A stretch of 64,000 bases of DNA from Vicia villosa (GCF_029867415.1 NW_026705579.1:248001-312000); one strand, 5' to 3'. Shown: positions 11,601-23,944, counted from the first letter of the stretch. Program-made: numbers and translations. The notes: generated by a model not told the origin, from the sequence alone.

Positions 11601-12167
11601 CAAGCTGGTGCCAGAACCAACAAATGGCGAAGTTGGGACCAAGGAGGAATGACTGCAACAACATATAGGAAACAATTCCAAACCTCAAATCGAGAGATGT
11701 ACAGGTTGGAGAGCTACAAAGGCAAAAATCCTATGTCCAGATCCCAATGGAGAAGACACCAGAGGATGAAGAAGGCTCAAAGAGAATACAAACCGAGGGA
11801 AATCGGAGAATCTAGTAGTAACCAAGTCCCAACCCAGGGGGCAAGGTCAAGCAAACCTCTAGTGGAACGCAAGTTGTTCGATTCTGAAAATGAGAAAGAA
11901 GAGGAAAAGATGCATTCCAGCCTTTGGAAAAAAGATGATAGAATGACAAATGATTTTGACTCTGATGGAGTATCATCTATAAACCTCAACTACAATGTTG
12001 TATCTGTACTCCCTCATGAGTTTAATCAAGAAACTGAAGTCGAAGATTGTGAAGAGGCTGACGTCGAAAAGATGGCGAAACACAGACCTGTGTGTTACTA
12101 TGTGCTGAACAATGGTGCAGTTGAAGAGCAGAATGCTTTCTTCGAAAGGCCTGATGAAGGTATGTGA
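8674..12167 (+). pseudogene. Tat1 gag (frame-broken)
   Basis: The first ATG after the leader opens a Ser/Thr/Gln-rich region followed by a gag core (GTKVPKFTKFSGDTSESTVEHI). The frame breaks by a one-base shift near 9941, continues two frames over, meets TAA at 10176-10178 and resumes to 12167. A CCHC-like motif CKYHGFLGHKTSQC lies near 10645-10686. Unusually, two further zinc-ribbon-like motifs follow: CHVKNGGKRVMCPRC near 11176 and CHNDNSEVALCPRC near 11362. A basic region precedes the protease. The product would be the particle capsid and nucleocapsid. The breaks make this copy non-functional. Confidence 0.85.
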
Positions 12168-12697
12168 AACCATTCTACATAAGGGCTAAGATTGAAAATG
12201 TTGGCATTAATAAAGTCCTGGTAGATGGAGGGGCAGCGGTGAACCTAATGCCCCAATACATGCTGAAAAGAATTGGTATGTTTGATACTGATATAAGGCC
12301 ACATAACATGGTTTTGTCTAACTACGAAGGCAAAATAGGGAAAACCTTGGGAGTTGTCCAAGTAAATCTAACGGTGGGTTCAGTCACAAGGCCAACTATG
12401 TTTATAGTCATACCAGCGAAAGCAAATTATAACCTCTTGCTCGGAAGGGAATGGATCCATGGAGTTGCTGCTGTGCCTTCGACAATGCATCAAAGGTTAA
12501 CCATTTGGAGAGAAGATGGCATAGTAGAGAATATTGAGGGGGATCAGAGTTATTACATGGCTGAAGTTAATCAAGTTAATAAGACTAACTTCGATAGGAA
12601 CTTGGCAAACATAGGACCTTGCCATGCTGCGGAAGATATATACACCCCAAACAAGAATGCGTTGTATTACTTGTCTTTTCACCCAAATGGTTTCTAA
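12164..12697 (+). pseudogene. Tat1 aspartic protease
   Basis: A retropepsin-like fold: KVLVDGGAAVNLMPQYML holds the active-site region, with D-G-G in place of D-S/T-G, and NLLLGREWIHG is the second conserved strand. The frame differs from gag and from pol. A TAA near 12695 and a further shift near 12780 separate it from the RT frame. It would cleave the gag-pol polyprotein. No ATG fits the start; it was probably fused to gag before small deletions. The D-G-G form occurs in relatives as I remember them, so it may not be a lesion. Confidence 0.8.
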
Positions 12698-12716
12698 TGG
12701 AATAGGGAAATAATGG

Positions 12717-15700
12717 ATGGCCCAGAAGATACCGCACCAATGGAGCATTATCAAACAATACGGCCAACAGGCTGGCATGACGACGTTGATGATGTCTGAG
12801 TCATCATTTTTCGAAAAGATTTCGGCTTATATAGCCGAGAATAAAAGAAAGACGGCTCTTGAAGCCGAATTATCAAACATGTTGGTTAATGCAGGTCTAA
12901 GAAAGGAGGAAACGCCAGATTTGGGGATACATATGATCCCTCAACTACCTGAAGATCCAGTTCGAGTCGAAGAGATCTCAGGAGAAGAGATAAGTCAAAG
13001 ATTGGATGCAATCTACGACGAAGAGCCTTTGGGTTTCGAGAAAGACCCAATGGGGGCAAGTATCAAAATGTTAGCCCAAGATCCACTCGAAGAAGTAAAT
13101 CTCGGAGATGGAGATCAGAAGAGGGTAACATACATCAGTGCGAAACTGGCGCCAACGCTGAAGTCAAAAGTCATTACGTTGCTGAAGGAAAATAAACATT
13201 GCTTCGCGTGGGATTATGACGAGATGCCAGGTTTGGGGCGAGATTTGGTCGAATTAAAGCTACCCATAAAGGAAGGGAGAAAGCCCATAAAGCAAACTCC
13301 TAGAAGGTTCGCACCAGAAATTCATTCAAAGATCAAAGCAGAGGTCGAAAGACTTCTACGATGCAAGTTCATCAGAACCACGAGGTATGTCGAATGGATT
13401 GCTAATATTATACCAGTTATTAAAAAGAATGGTTCATTAAGAGTATGCATAGATTTTCGTGATCTGAATGCAGCAACTCCTAAGGACGAATATCCCATGC
13501 CCGTGGCAGAAATGTTAGTAGATTCAGCCGCAGGCTTCGAATACCTAAGTATGTTGGATGGATACTCTGGGTATAATCAGATCTTCATTGCAGAAGAAGA
13601 TGTGTCTAAAACAGCTTTTCATTGCCTAGGGGAAATAGGCACCTATGAGTGGGTTGTAATGCCTTTCGGTTTAAAGAATGCTGGGGAAACCTATCAGAGA
13701 GCAATGAACTCTATATTTCATGATTTTATAGAAACATTCATGCAAGTATACATAGATGACATCGTTGTGAAATCTGTCTCAGATTACGATCATCTCGACC
13801 ATCTAAGCCAATCATTCGAAAGAATGAGAAAACATGGCTTAAAGATGAATCCCCTTAAATGTGCTTTCTTTGTGCAGGCTGGAGATTTCCTGGGCTTCGT
13901 AGTCCATAAGAAGGGAATAGAGATTAACCAGAATAAAACGAAGGCTATCATGGAAACTAAGCCTCCATCCACGAAGAAAGAATTGCAGTCCTTGCTGGGG
14001 AAGATAAACTTCTTAAGAAGGTTTATCTCTAATTTGAGTGGACGCACGCAAGCTTTCTCCCCTCTACTTCGACTCAAGCAAGAAAAGTTCGAATGGCGTG
14101 TTGAACATCAAGAAGCTTTTGATAAGATCAAGCAATACTTGATCCATCCACCAATTTTGTCTCCCCCAAATGGGAAGAATCACATGCGCCTGTATATTTC
14201 AGCTTCAGATAATACAATAGGCAGTATGTTAGTACAAGAAGATGAAAATGGCATCGAAAGAGCCATTTATTATTTAAGTATGGTACTCAATGATGCAGAG
14301 ACTAGGTATAGTGCAATAGAAAAACTCTGCCTTTGTTTATATTTCTCTTGTATCAAACTTAAGTATTATATAAAGCCAGTTGATGTTTATGTTTCGTCTC
14401 ATTGTGATGTTATCAAACATATGCTATCAAAGCCAATATTGCATAGTCGAATTGGCAAATGGGCTCTAGCCCTTACTGAATACTCACTGATATTTCAACC
14501 TCTTAAGGCAATAAAAGGTCAGATTGTATCATATTTCATTGTTGACCATGCAGTGGTTGAGAACCCTCAACAATATGTAGACTTGAAGCCTTGGAAGCTA
14601 TACTTTGATGGTTCGTCTCATAGAGAGGGAACTGGTGTTGGAATATTGATAATTTCTCTTGATGGAATTCCAACAAAGCTCAAGTACAAGATTGAAGGTC
14701 CCTTATGCTCCAACAACGAAGCTGAATATGAAGCACTGATTGCTGGACTTGAAGCTTTGTTAGAATTGGGGGCAACCAGAGTCGAAATTAAAGGAGACTC
14801 CGAACTAGTGATTAAGCAACTAACAAAGGAGTACAAATGCATCAAAGAAAACTTGATCATGTACTTTGTCATAGCAAATAGGCTGCTTAAAAAATTTGAA
14901 TATGTGGAGTTAAATCACGTTTCGAGGACCAAGAATCAAGAAGCAAACGATCTGGCACAGTTAGCCTCAGGATACAAGGTATCGAAAGAGAAATTAGAGG
15001 AACTGATCGAAGTAAGAGGAAAAGCAATGGCTACCAAGCTTTCCCCAAGTGACCTGGAGAATTCACAATTAGGTTTTGCCAGCAAAGAAGAGTTTGAGGT
15101 ATTAAACATAGACTCTTTAGCGGACACAGATTGGAGGAGCCCAATTGTGAACTATCTAAAAGTTCCTTCGACAGACACAGATAGAAATGTGAAGTATAGA
15201 GCTTTATCATATTTCCTGATGGGGAACGAATTGTTCAAGAAAACTCCCGAAGGAGTCTTGTTGAAATGTCTGGGAGAAGCAGAAGCATATTTGGCTCTCT
15301 CAAATGTGCACAGTGGAGCATGTGGGGCACATCAAGCGGGGCACAAAATGAAATGGCTTTTGTTTCGATATGGAATGTATTGGCCTTCTATGTTAAAAGA
15401 CTGCATAGAATTTGCAAAAGGGTGTCAAGAATGCCAAGAGCACGCAGGTATTCAACACGCTCCAGCGAATGAATTAAGTTCAATAATAAAACCATGGCCT
15501 TTCAGAGGCTGGGCATTGGATTTGATTGGAGAAATTCACCCTAAATCCTCTAAGGGTCAAAGATACATATTAGTAGGAATATACTACTTCACAAAATGGG
15601 TCGAAGCGATACCACTGGCGAACGTAGACCAAGAGGCTGTGATTGAGTTTATTCAGAAACACATCATATACAGATTTGGAATCCCATAAAGTATAACCAC

Positions 15701-16399
15701 AGATCAAGGATCAGTGTTCACTGGGCGAAAAATGCAAGACTTCGCCAAAGAAATGGGTTTCAAGTTGTTTACTTCTACACCTTACTATGCTCAGGCAAAT
15801 GGACAAGTCGAAGCAGCGAACAAGATAATAATCGGTCTCATAAAGAAACATGTGGGAAAAAAGCCTAAGAGTTGGCACAAAACCTTGGACCAAGCGCTTT
15901 GGGCTTGTCGAACATCTCCAAAAGAAGCTACAAACACTAGCCTTTCCAATTGACATTTGGACATGACGCAGTACTCCCAGTTGAGATATATTTGCAGTCA
16001 GTTCGGATACAAAGACAGACAGAAATCCCTCCTAACATGTATTGGGAGTTGATGATGAATGAACTAGTAGACTTGGACGAAGACAGACTTCGAGCATTGG
16101 AGATGATAAAAAGACAAAAAGTAAGAGTGTCTAGAGCATACAATAAAAAGGTGAAAGGTAAAACTTTTATCAATAATGACTTAGTTTGGAAAGTTATTTT
16201 ACCTATAGATCGAAAGAATCAAGCACTTGGTAAATGGTCTCCACACTGGGAGGGACCCTTTCGAATCTTGAAAGTATTCTCGAATAACGCTTACGAGATA
16301 GAAGAGTTAGTAGAAGATCACAGGATCTTAAGAGTAAACGGGAAGTATCTGAAGAGATACAAACCAAGCATGCATGAAGTAAAGATTGCAAAAACGTAG
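12717..16399 (+). pseudogene. Tat1 pol: RT, two RNase H domains, integrase
   Basis: RT shows RVCIDFRDLN, MPFGLKNAGETYQRAMN and the catalytic YIDDIVV near residue 345. The native RNase H follows at about 490-600. A second, archaeal-type RNase H begins at about 625 (LYFDGSSHREGTGVG, then NNEAEYEALIAGL); this duplication marks the Tat lineage. The integrase zinc finger (H-x-H...CQECQ) starts near residue 863 and the first catalytic Asp is at about 932 (ALDLIGE). A TAA at 15687-15689 interrupts the catalytic core, TTDQG and GQVEAAN carry the other acidic residues, and a frameshift near 15950 precedes the C-terminal domain. It copies and inserts the element in relatives; this copy is dead. Confidence 0.9.
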
Positions 16400-16615
16400 A
16401 TATTGAGGTGTACTACGTGAGCCAAAATGGTTGAGCTAACACCAAAATGGCTTTGTGTTCAAACGAACATGTATGGCAAATAAAGAAGAAGACAAAGAAA
16501 CTTCAAAATATCTTCCATTAATATTAAAAGAGTACATTCATTACAGGAAAGGTGGTTCCCTAAACATTGAAGGTCACAAAATCCAAAACATAAAAAACCT
16601 AAAGCAAACTACCTC

Positions 16616-17431
16616 CTAATTGATCCTTTGGTCTAAACCCTCTAGGGGCAACATGGGCAAGCTTTCTGCCTCGAACATGTCCATGGATCCAGAGTTACGC
16701 ATCCTCCTTATTATTCCCTTTTTGAGGAATATGTAAGATAAGAGCCTTCCATATGGAAGACAGGTTACAGCCCCTTGACGAGCAGCAGCCATGGAAACTG
16801 CTTCAACAAGCCCTTTGAAAATCATTAAAGGGAAGTTGATTTTCTTCCCACGAAGGGCACAGAGGATAAATTCCAAGTCCTCCACCATGACTCTGTTTTG
16901 ATCATGGTTTCGTGGACGAAAGTTACCCACGAGCAGTTGATGCCAAACCCTGATGACTTTGGCGCTGAAGAGATCGTTATCCATAAGAGTCCTCAATAGA
17001 AGATGAGTAGTCATGTTGAAGCTATTGTCATCAAAGGTCTCACCAGAGTTGTTACATCTCATCATGTCAGAGATGGTGGAGGGAGTGATTCTAATATGGG
17101 CATGTCGAACCTCAGAGACTATAGTGGTTCTGCCTTCCGGATCTATGCGTAGAGAAGCAAACATCCAGAAGTCTGCTAGCATGTTGGGATAAACAGGTCC
17201 CTCTAGGATTCCATAGTAGAAATCAAGTTCCTGGTTAGCAAAAAAGGCACTGATGCTTATAGAGTTCTCATCAAACTCCTCTTTAGAGATTTTGAACTCC
17301 TTTTTTATGCAAGCCCTAATGTTATTGTAAGTGAGAGGTAGCGCCATGTGGAGAAGAAAAAGTTTGAAAAGGGTTTTTCTCAGACTCTGTGTTTTGAGAG
17401 AATGCAAGAAGAGAAACGAAGTCTTGGACAA
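16616..17431 (-). CDS. Proximal antisense ORF of Tat1 (271 aa, Transposase_32-like)
   Basis: An intact, intronless ORF on the strand opposite to pol, facing it tail to tail. The 28 residues from the first ATG (17431) are basic and Leu-rich; an alternative start is the Met at 17347 (MALPLTYNN). A TATA box at 17473-17483 is close enough that either could be used. The middle (VRVWHQLLVGNFRPRNHDQN, LEFILCALRGKKINF, then YGRLLSYIFLKKGI) resembles the 'putative plant transposon protein' family (Pfam Transposase_32) as I remember it. No catalytic residues are evident and the role is unknown. Unlike gag, pol and the distal antisense gene, it has no frame break, which may reflect selection or chance. 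Confidence 0.65.
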   Translation of the reverse strand: MSKTSFLFLHSLKTQSLRKTLFKLFLLHMALPLTYNNIRACIKKEFKISKEEFDENSISISAFFANQELDFYYGILEGPVYPNMLADFWMFASLRIDPEGRTTIVSEVRHAHIRITPSTISDMMRCNNSGETFDDNSFNMTTHLLLRTLMDNDLFSAKVIRVWHQLLVGNFRPRNHDQNRVMVEDLEFILCALRGKKINFPLMIFKGLVEAVSMAAARQGAVTCLPYGRLLSYIFLKKGIIRRMRNSGSMDMFEAESLPMLPLEGLDQRIN

Positions 17432-17472
17432 GAGTTTTGAAGCAAGTGTGAAGAAAGAAGTATAATGCTAAT

Positions 17473-17483
17473 CCTTTATATAG
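17473..17483 (-). promoter_or_regulatory. TATA box for the proximal antisense ORF of Tat1
   Basis: The complement reads CTATATAAAGG. Transcription should begin about 30 bp downstream (near 17445), just before the ATG at 17431. This gives the ORF a promoter independent of the LTR. Confidence 0.6.
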
Positions 17484-17945
17484 ACCAGGGGCAATAAAGG
17501 AATGGTTTAATTTTAATGATTGATTAGACCGTGTTTGGTATTCCAAAGAGAAGTTATGGCTTCCGCCGTTTCCCGCCCTTGGAAGTTGAGATGCAATCAT
17601 GAAAAACTGGTGCACACACGTCTTAAAGAGACGTCTTGAAGAAAGTGACGTCATCACTTAATGATGGTTACGGCTAAGGAAGTAGAAACGTCAAGTCTAG
17701 GCTAAAAGGGGTGCGAAGGATAGTCAGGTCACGTGCTTACATTTATTAAGATTACTGTGGCAATAAAAATATATTGTGGCAAGATTTGAAGAAATTCCTA
17801 GAGTGCTACTCATGATCATTGCAAAATGAAATAAATGGGTAAATTGAAAGACAAAAGGTGCGCATATGTATATTATTCCTGGAGGAAATCGATTACAAAG
17901 CAAAATAGGTGCGCATCACAAAATAAAGTACAAAGTTCGAAATGA

Positions 17946-20900
17946 CTAATTGAAATACCTAGGAAGATTGTCTTTTATCTTCGAATACTGAACCTCCCAT
18001 GAAGACATGCGAAGTTCAATCAAAGCCCGTTGTTTCTTCAATTCTTCAATTTCGGGCACTAGTTTCTGCGCAGCTTCGAAATGCTGGATTCCTAAATGTG
18101 CAACTTCAATCAATTCTTGCTCACTGATTTGTTGAATTGTTGCCTTACGAGATTCAGCCTCTTTTATCTTCTCTTCAAGCTTAATAATTTCCTGCTTCCA
18201 GGATTTGATATTTAGCTCACATTCGTCACACTCTTTTTGTTTCTCTGAGCGTTTAAGTTTGAGAGCATCACCCTTCTTCATCGCATCAGTAGGAGCTTTC
18301 CAAGATGAACTGTGAGAAGCCACCTTTGTAGTAAGTTGTTCATCAATATTTCGACGTCGAAGAATGTTTGACTGAAGCTGTTCAATCAAAGAACCCAGCA
18401 AAACAATCACCTCTGAGACTTCTGTTGAAACCAGAAGCAGATCCACCTTTTTCAAAAGTTGATTCAAGCTATGACCTTTGGTAGGATCCTTACTAAGAAT
18501 TTCGACAAGGTTGGTTTCGAAGAACTTTTCCTTTATCTGATGAAGAAGACCAAAAGTATCCTCTTTGTCACCAGATTCTGTCTGAACAGCTGGAGAAGTT
18601 TCGAGCTCAGAGGATGAAATATTATCAATATTCATCATAGTCTTGAGGAAGCTGAGAGGATCAGTTTGCTTAAGTTGCTCCAATTCTGAAGGGGTAGGCT
18701 TTGCTGGGGCAGGCGCCGAATTAGTTTCAGGGGAAACTATGGTCCCAAAGGGTGAAGTTTCGTGAGGACCAACTGTGGCTAACTTGGAGGTTTCTTCCAT
18801 AGCATCTTGTTCAGATACAGTATCCTCACTACCAGTTGGGTGACTAGATGCATTATTACTACCTGAACATTGTCGATCTACTCCCATATTTTCACTTTTA
18901 TGGGTAGGTGGAGAATCATCAGTTGAATGGCTTTCTTCGACTGTTGTAGTAGGAATGATAGTCGCAAGAGGCTGAGCGTCTTCGACAACTGGCGAAAGCA
19001 CGTGAGATTTGTCTGCATGGAATAATTAGAACATATTATGGTGGGAAGGTTGCAAGAAATCTCGTTGCCATAAGAAAGAACATGCACTTACCTTGGAGAT
19101 TATCAAGGTCAATAGTGAGGGTGAAGGCTTTGAGATCAGAAGTGGCTGTGCCAACATCATCCTACAATCATAAGGTAAAACGTTAACTTAATTGTATAAG
19201 TTAAAGTCTATAAAGATGATTATGTTGTGAAATCCAAATACCTTGGTTGGAATGTTATCTGGACTCGAGTTGTGGCTCTCTACAACAAGAACGTTACTAC
19301 CACCTTTTAAAGGTGACTCTTCAGAAGATACCTTTTCACCCGGTGACGTAATTTTCGAAGACCCAGATCCCTTTTCTTTTCCTAAAGGAGTGACGGCCTT
19401 CTGTCTTTTCTTTTGGGCTTGTCTGGTTCGAGGAAGAGATTTGTCGTCGTCGTCTGAAACGACTATTTGAGAAGCTTTTCGCTTCGAATGTGTCGGAGGC
19501 TTCGAGCTCTGAAAATGAAGATTGAGTAAAGTAAGTATGATTTACAAGATATACAAGCGAATTATAAAGTATGTATATACCGTGAGTTTCTTATCAGTGG
19601 TGATAGAGTCACTCCCACTTGGCTTGTTGCTCTTCGAAACTTCAGAAGCTTTCTGCGCAGGGATTTCTTTGATCTTTCTCTTTTGAGTAACGGCTGCAAG
19701 TAAAATTGGAATCAGTGTTTCAGTAGAAAAAGAAAAGCTAGTCGAAAGAATGTCTAAACCCAAACCTTCAGGTATTGGAGTCAAGACACGAACATGTTCA
19801 AGATCTATATGGAGATGTCCTTTGAAAGTATCCAGGGTATGCTTAGTCGGGACTACTCGTTCAGCGCGTCTTTTAGTTTGTTCTTGAAGAATTTTAAAAG
19901 CATTCCCACACACGAACCAGTCTGGGAAAGGAGGGCTCAAAGCCACACCAAAATCAGCGCTTGGCAGTGGAGGGAATTTTGGAGGATTAAGTTTGAAAGC
20001 CGTTCTGGTCGAACAGACGGGGGCAGTTTCAACTTATCCAGTTTAGCAGAAAACTTTTCACGTAAAATAACTGCAGCTTCACGAACGGTCCGACTAAGAT
20101 CATCAGGCCTGTAAATAGTTTCAAAGAATTTTTGAAAAGCTTGTATTTCTTTAATATGAGTCGAAGTACCTTTGTGAAAGTTTTCCTGCACATCAGCAAA
20201 AGCTTCAGTTAGCTCTCGAGTAAGGCTTTCAACATCGAAGATTTGCATGGTGTATTAATCTGTCCACCATTGTTGGAAATCTGGAGTAAAATAAAAGGCA
20301 GGTTCGAAAGGAATAGGGGAAAGATTGGCAACTCCAGCGTATCTGGCAATTTTGGACTCGCATTCTTCTTCATTTAGGTGTAAAGTGTATAGACACATGT
20401 GGTTCCTTTTGTCATATAAGCATTTGGGTTTCACCTGGACTAATCCAAACTGTCTTGATACAAGATTTGGTTGGTAGCCAAGAAGAACACATTGGCCCTT
20501 GACGGTCGAAGTCGGTGATAGAATAGCCTTGGAGTGAGAAAAGCTTCCCAAATGGTCATGGATTCCACCTCCTGATCCTGAGACATTGCTGGAAACTTTC
20601 GAGTGAACCATTCAGGACCCACTGTCCTGTTTACGAATGGAGCCATTGAAGGGCTGAATTGATAACGTTGGGCGAACATCATGGTATATGCTAAAAAATG
20701 TTCGCGAAGCTTCCCAGTCGCTTCTTTTGGAGTGAGCAGAGCCAACCGTGTTCCTTCTACAGTTCGATTTTTTATGTTGGGATCTTCTTCATTGACAATA
20801 CCTCGAAATGGGAGGTGAGCTTCGAAAGTGGCATTGAGCCACAGTTGCAGCAGCCAGAAGGGACCACCGAAAAGCAGGGATCCTGTTGTGTAATTCTTAA

Positions 20901-21840
20901 CAAGGTCTGTTGCTTCACCTAGATTCTCATAGAGAAACCCTAGAATTAACTGGCTCAGGTTTAGTTGTGTTCCAGCATGTAGTTGATTGGCCATACAAAG
21001 ATACCTCTTTGCTACTTGTATGGACCTAGAACAGAAAACGCATCTCGAGAGCCACAAGGCTAAGAAAGCAATATGCTCTTCATCCGAGACTACCTCATTG
21101 TTTTCGTCATGATATTGTTGAATGAACGCAGTGTAAATAACTGTTGCTTCGTTAAAGTTAATAGTATCAGTATCCATGACATTGGGGTCAAAGGTTTCTC
21201 CGGTTGGTCGAAGCCCCGTGATAGCAGCTATGTCGAAAAGAGTGGGGGTGACCATTCCACATGGAAGATGGAAAGTGTTATGGGAAGCATCCCAGAAATG
21301 AACTGATGCTACTAACATGGTTTGGTTGTATTCTAAACCAGTTTTGGATAATTGGATTAAGTCATAAATGCCCAGTTGTTTCCAGAAAGAAGCCTTGTGT
21401 TTCTCTACTCTTGCTAACCAGGCATAGTATAATTCAGGGTCTTTTGCTAGGGGAATTGACCTAAAAACTTTCATAAAATTGGTTACATAGTTTAACCTAA
21501 TTTTTTCTAGGATTGAAGGGGTTACAGTCGAAGTATCTTCTGCACCATTAGGATTTGCTAAGACTGGACGGCCATCTTCATCTATCTTGTTCTTACTAAC
21601 TAAGGGCCTAGTTTTATAATAAACAGGAAAGAATTTATTCAAAGCAGAATTATTTTCTCCTGGTAAAGGCCCCATGAAGGCATGAGTTTTTCCAGAAAGT
21701 TCAAAGGGAATGATTACCTGAGAAGCATAAATGGCGCGCACTTCTGCAGTATTTGGGTTTGGTATGTACTCTTGATCCCCCATCTGTGTAGATTTCTGAA
21801 GTTTCAAAGCGGGTTGAAGAACGTTTGAGGAAGACGCCAT
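17946..21840 (-). pseudogene. Distal antisense spliced gene of Tat1: plant mobile domain (PMD) protein
   Basis: Exon 1 starts at ATG 21840 and codes a PMD (about residues 90-420): LNYVTNFMKVFRSIPLAKD, FHLPCGMVTPTLFDIAAITG, then GYQPNLVSRQFGLVQ. Four GT-AG introns follow: 19765-19694, 19580-19509, 19241-19162 and 19091-19013. Each junction keeps the frame. The last exon (19012-17946) is acidic/Ser-rich and then strongly coiled-coil (Lys/Glu repeats). Exon 1 is damaged by frameshifts near 20530 and 20015 and by TAA at 20255-20257. PMD proteins are nuclear factors tied to silencing in plants, and related domains occur inside transposons. Its role here is unknown. Confidence 0.8.
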
Positions 21841-21944
21841 GAGTAAGTTTGATTTTGGAAATGGGTTTGAATATAACCAGAAACGTTCTTTTCTGTGGAA
21901 AGAATGAGGAAATAGAGGTGAAAGTTATATGAAGGTAAGAGTTC

Positions 21945-21957
21945 AGGTATTTAAAGG
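21945..21957 (-). promoter_or_regulatory. Possible TATA box of the antisense PMD gene
   Basis: The complement reads CCTTTAAATACCT, about 105 bp upstream of the ATG at 21840 and inside the element, before the 3' LTR. It is a weaker match than the other antisense TATA boxes in this window. Confidence 0.4.
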
Positions 21958-22258
21958 TTTAACGGAAACCCTTTCAAATCTTTTGGGTAAAACCCAAGAG
22001 ACACGCGGCAGGCGTTGATTTTATCCAACGGCGGTCGAATAGTTCTTAGCTTCACTCCTAGTATATAGGAGTAATGATCATGAAGTAAGACCAGAACGTG
22101 AGAATGTAAGTTATGAGTAGACATCTTTTAAAATGACAAGACATTTTGGAAACAGAGTCATAAATGATTATGACGTCAGTCAATGGTCTCGGAACTCTAA
22201 AACGAAATCTTGTTATAGCAAGAAACGCCTATTTCTCTTGTTTTTCAAAACAGACATT

Positions 22259-22272
22259 TATTGGGGGCAATT
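22259..22272 (+). other. Polypurine tract of Tat1
   Basis: ttattgggggcaat sits immediately before the 3' LTR. This is the usual place for the plus-strand primer. Confidence 0.7.
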
Positions 22273-23230
22273 TGTTAGCTGAAGATTTCGTTTGAGAAGA
22301 ATGTCCTTCGAAGATTTGGAATTTAAAGGAAGATGGTTACTGATGATCATCTTTGAAGATAAAAATGGCTACTGATGGCCATGCTTCGAGAATGATGTTT
22401 AAGTTGGAACAAAGATAGTGAGCGCCGAAGCTAAATTCGAAAAGAATAGTCTTTGGGACTTAAACGTTTTTTTTGCGAAATATGCAAAGTACTGAAGCTT
22501 AGCGTGTTTTCGTGGCATTCTCAATTCTGATTATGTTGCCACGCGTCGAAGGGAGATTCAGGCGGGATGATTTGAATTTCGAAATAGTTTATGTAACCGC
22601 ACGAAGATAGATGGCATCCCTGGATTTTCTGTGGGCAACGTGGCATTAGATTAGTGTAGGACCGTTAGGGTCGAGACTAGTATAAATAAGGGTCTTAATG
22701 TTAGGATTCCGTGTGTTCATTTTTGTACAAATCACTCACATATTACTCAAGTATCAAGTGTTAAGAGAAAGAGTTCGCTGAGAAATGTACGTATGACACC
22801 AACACCAATTTAAATACATGTGTATTTTTCCTTTATTCAAGTATCTTTCGATATTACTGCCTTTCATTTACTTTATGTCATTTATATTCCTGCACTTGTT
22901 ACTTTCATGTCATTTAATTTTCGAAGCATTTAATGTCCCTGCACTTTAAGATTCTTGCACTTTTACAGTTTTGTCTTATGTTTTATTTTTAACTTACCCT
23001 TCGCTGATGTTATATTTACGTGTATAACAAGGTGATTTCTAATCTTTATTTCTTTGATTAAGTATTTCTTATTTCAAGACACACCAATCATAGACATAAT
23101 TCGAACTATCATGAATAACAACCTTTTTGACTATGTCCTAGGATCAATCTAGTCGATCCTGCGAGTAACCAAATCATATTTATTATAGTTTGGAAGACTA
23201 GCGGTTGTTTACCGGAAATCACCGTAAACA
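22273..23230 (+). repeat. 3' LTR of Tat1 (958 bp)
   Basis: About 13 differences from the 5' LTR were seen by eye, for example gcgaag/gcaaag, cctcga/cctgga and a one-base gap near 22830. The TATA box is at 22681-22688. Confidence 0.93.
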
Positions 23231-23901
23231 CTAATATAGTTGGTTCTTTGATGTATGCTATGGTCTGTAATAGACCCGACATAGCATATGCAGTAAGTCT
23301 TGTAAGCAGGTACATGGCGAATCCTAGAAAGGCTCACTGGCAAGCATTGAAGTGGATTTTAAGGTACATAAATGGGTCTCTGAACAGGGTCCTAATTTAT
23401 GGTGGAGTCTTGGGTGAAGATAGTAAAGCAGTAATCGAAGGATATGTAGACTTTGATTATGCAGGTTGTATGGATTCCAGAAAATCTATTTTTGGATATG
23501 TTTTCACTATGTTTGGCACTGCAATTAGTTGGAAAGCAACACTTCAGAAGGTTGTTGCTCTATGAACCATTGAAGCGGAGTATATTGCCCTAACTGAAGC
23601 TGAGAAAGAAGCATTGTGGCTTGAAGGTTTTGCTAAGGAGTTGAAACTTCAAGGTAAAGGTATCACTGTTAAATATGATAGTCAGAGTGCAATACACCTG
23701 TCGAAGAACTCAGCCTATCATGAGCGAACTAAGCACATTGATGTGAGGCCGCATTTCGTCAGAGGAGTAATCAAGCGTGGAGAAGTCCAAGTGTTGAAGG
23801 TTTCGACTGAGGATAATGCTGCTGATATGATCACAAAGACATTGCCGAGTTGCAAGTTTTTCCACTGTATGCAGTTGATAAAGTTGCATGAAGAAAACTA
23901 G
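23231..23901 (+). pseudogene. Copia A: end of RT and RNase H
   Basis: Continuation of the frame lost at 7630: GSLMYAMVCNRPDIAYAV, ISWKATLQK, then IEAEYIALTEAEKEALWL and the RNase H end ADMITKTLP. An in-frame TGA (23563-23565) sits before the conserved EAEYIAL motif. The frame ends at a TAG shortly before the polypurine tract. It is the C-terminal part of the copia polyprotein, which removes RNA from the RNA-DNA hybrid. Confidence 0.9.
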
Positions 23902-23944
23902 TTTGTTCCCTTGACGTTGTAGAGTTAGGTCCAAGGTGGAGATT

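Larger units (their letters stand above)
7631..23230 (+). mobile_element. Tat1: 15.6-kb Tat-lineage Ty3/gypsy retrotransposon with antisense genes
   Basis: LTRs 7631-8589 and 22273-23230 both run TGTTAGC...GTAAACA. The flanking 5-mers are gtaat and ctaat, a target duplication with one mismatch. A primer site follows the 5' LTR and a G-rich tract precedes the 3' LTR. The order is gag, protease, RT, two RNase H domains and integrase, then about 6 kb with two antisense genes. The dual RNase H and the antisense extra ORFs point to the Tat lineage that includes Ogre. About 13 LTR differences and several frame breaks show it is not very recent. Confidence 0.92.

Noticed and set aside
12155..12697. 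Perfect-looking splice donor AAG/GTATGT at the end of Tat1 gag, which might be an Ogre-type intron
   Set aside because: Using it would remove the start of protease, and no acceptor in frame with RT is evident. A small frame-shifting deletion explains the break better.
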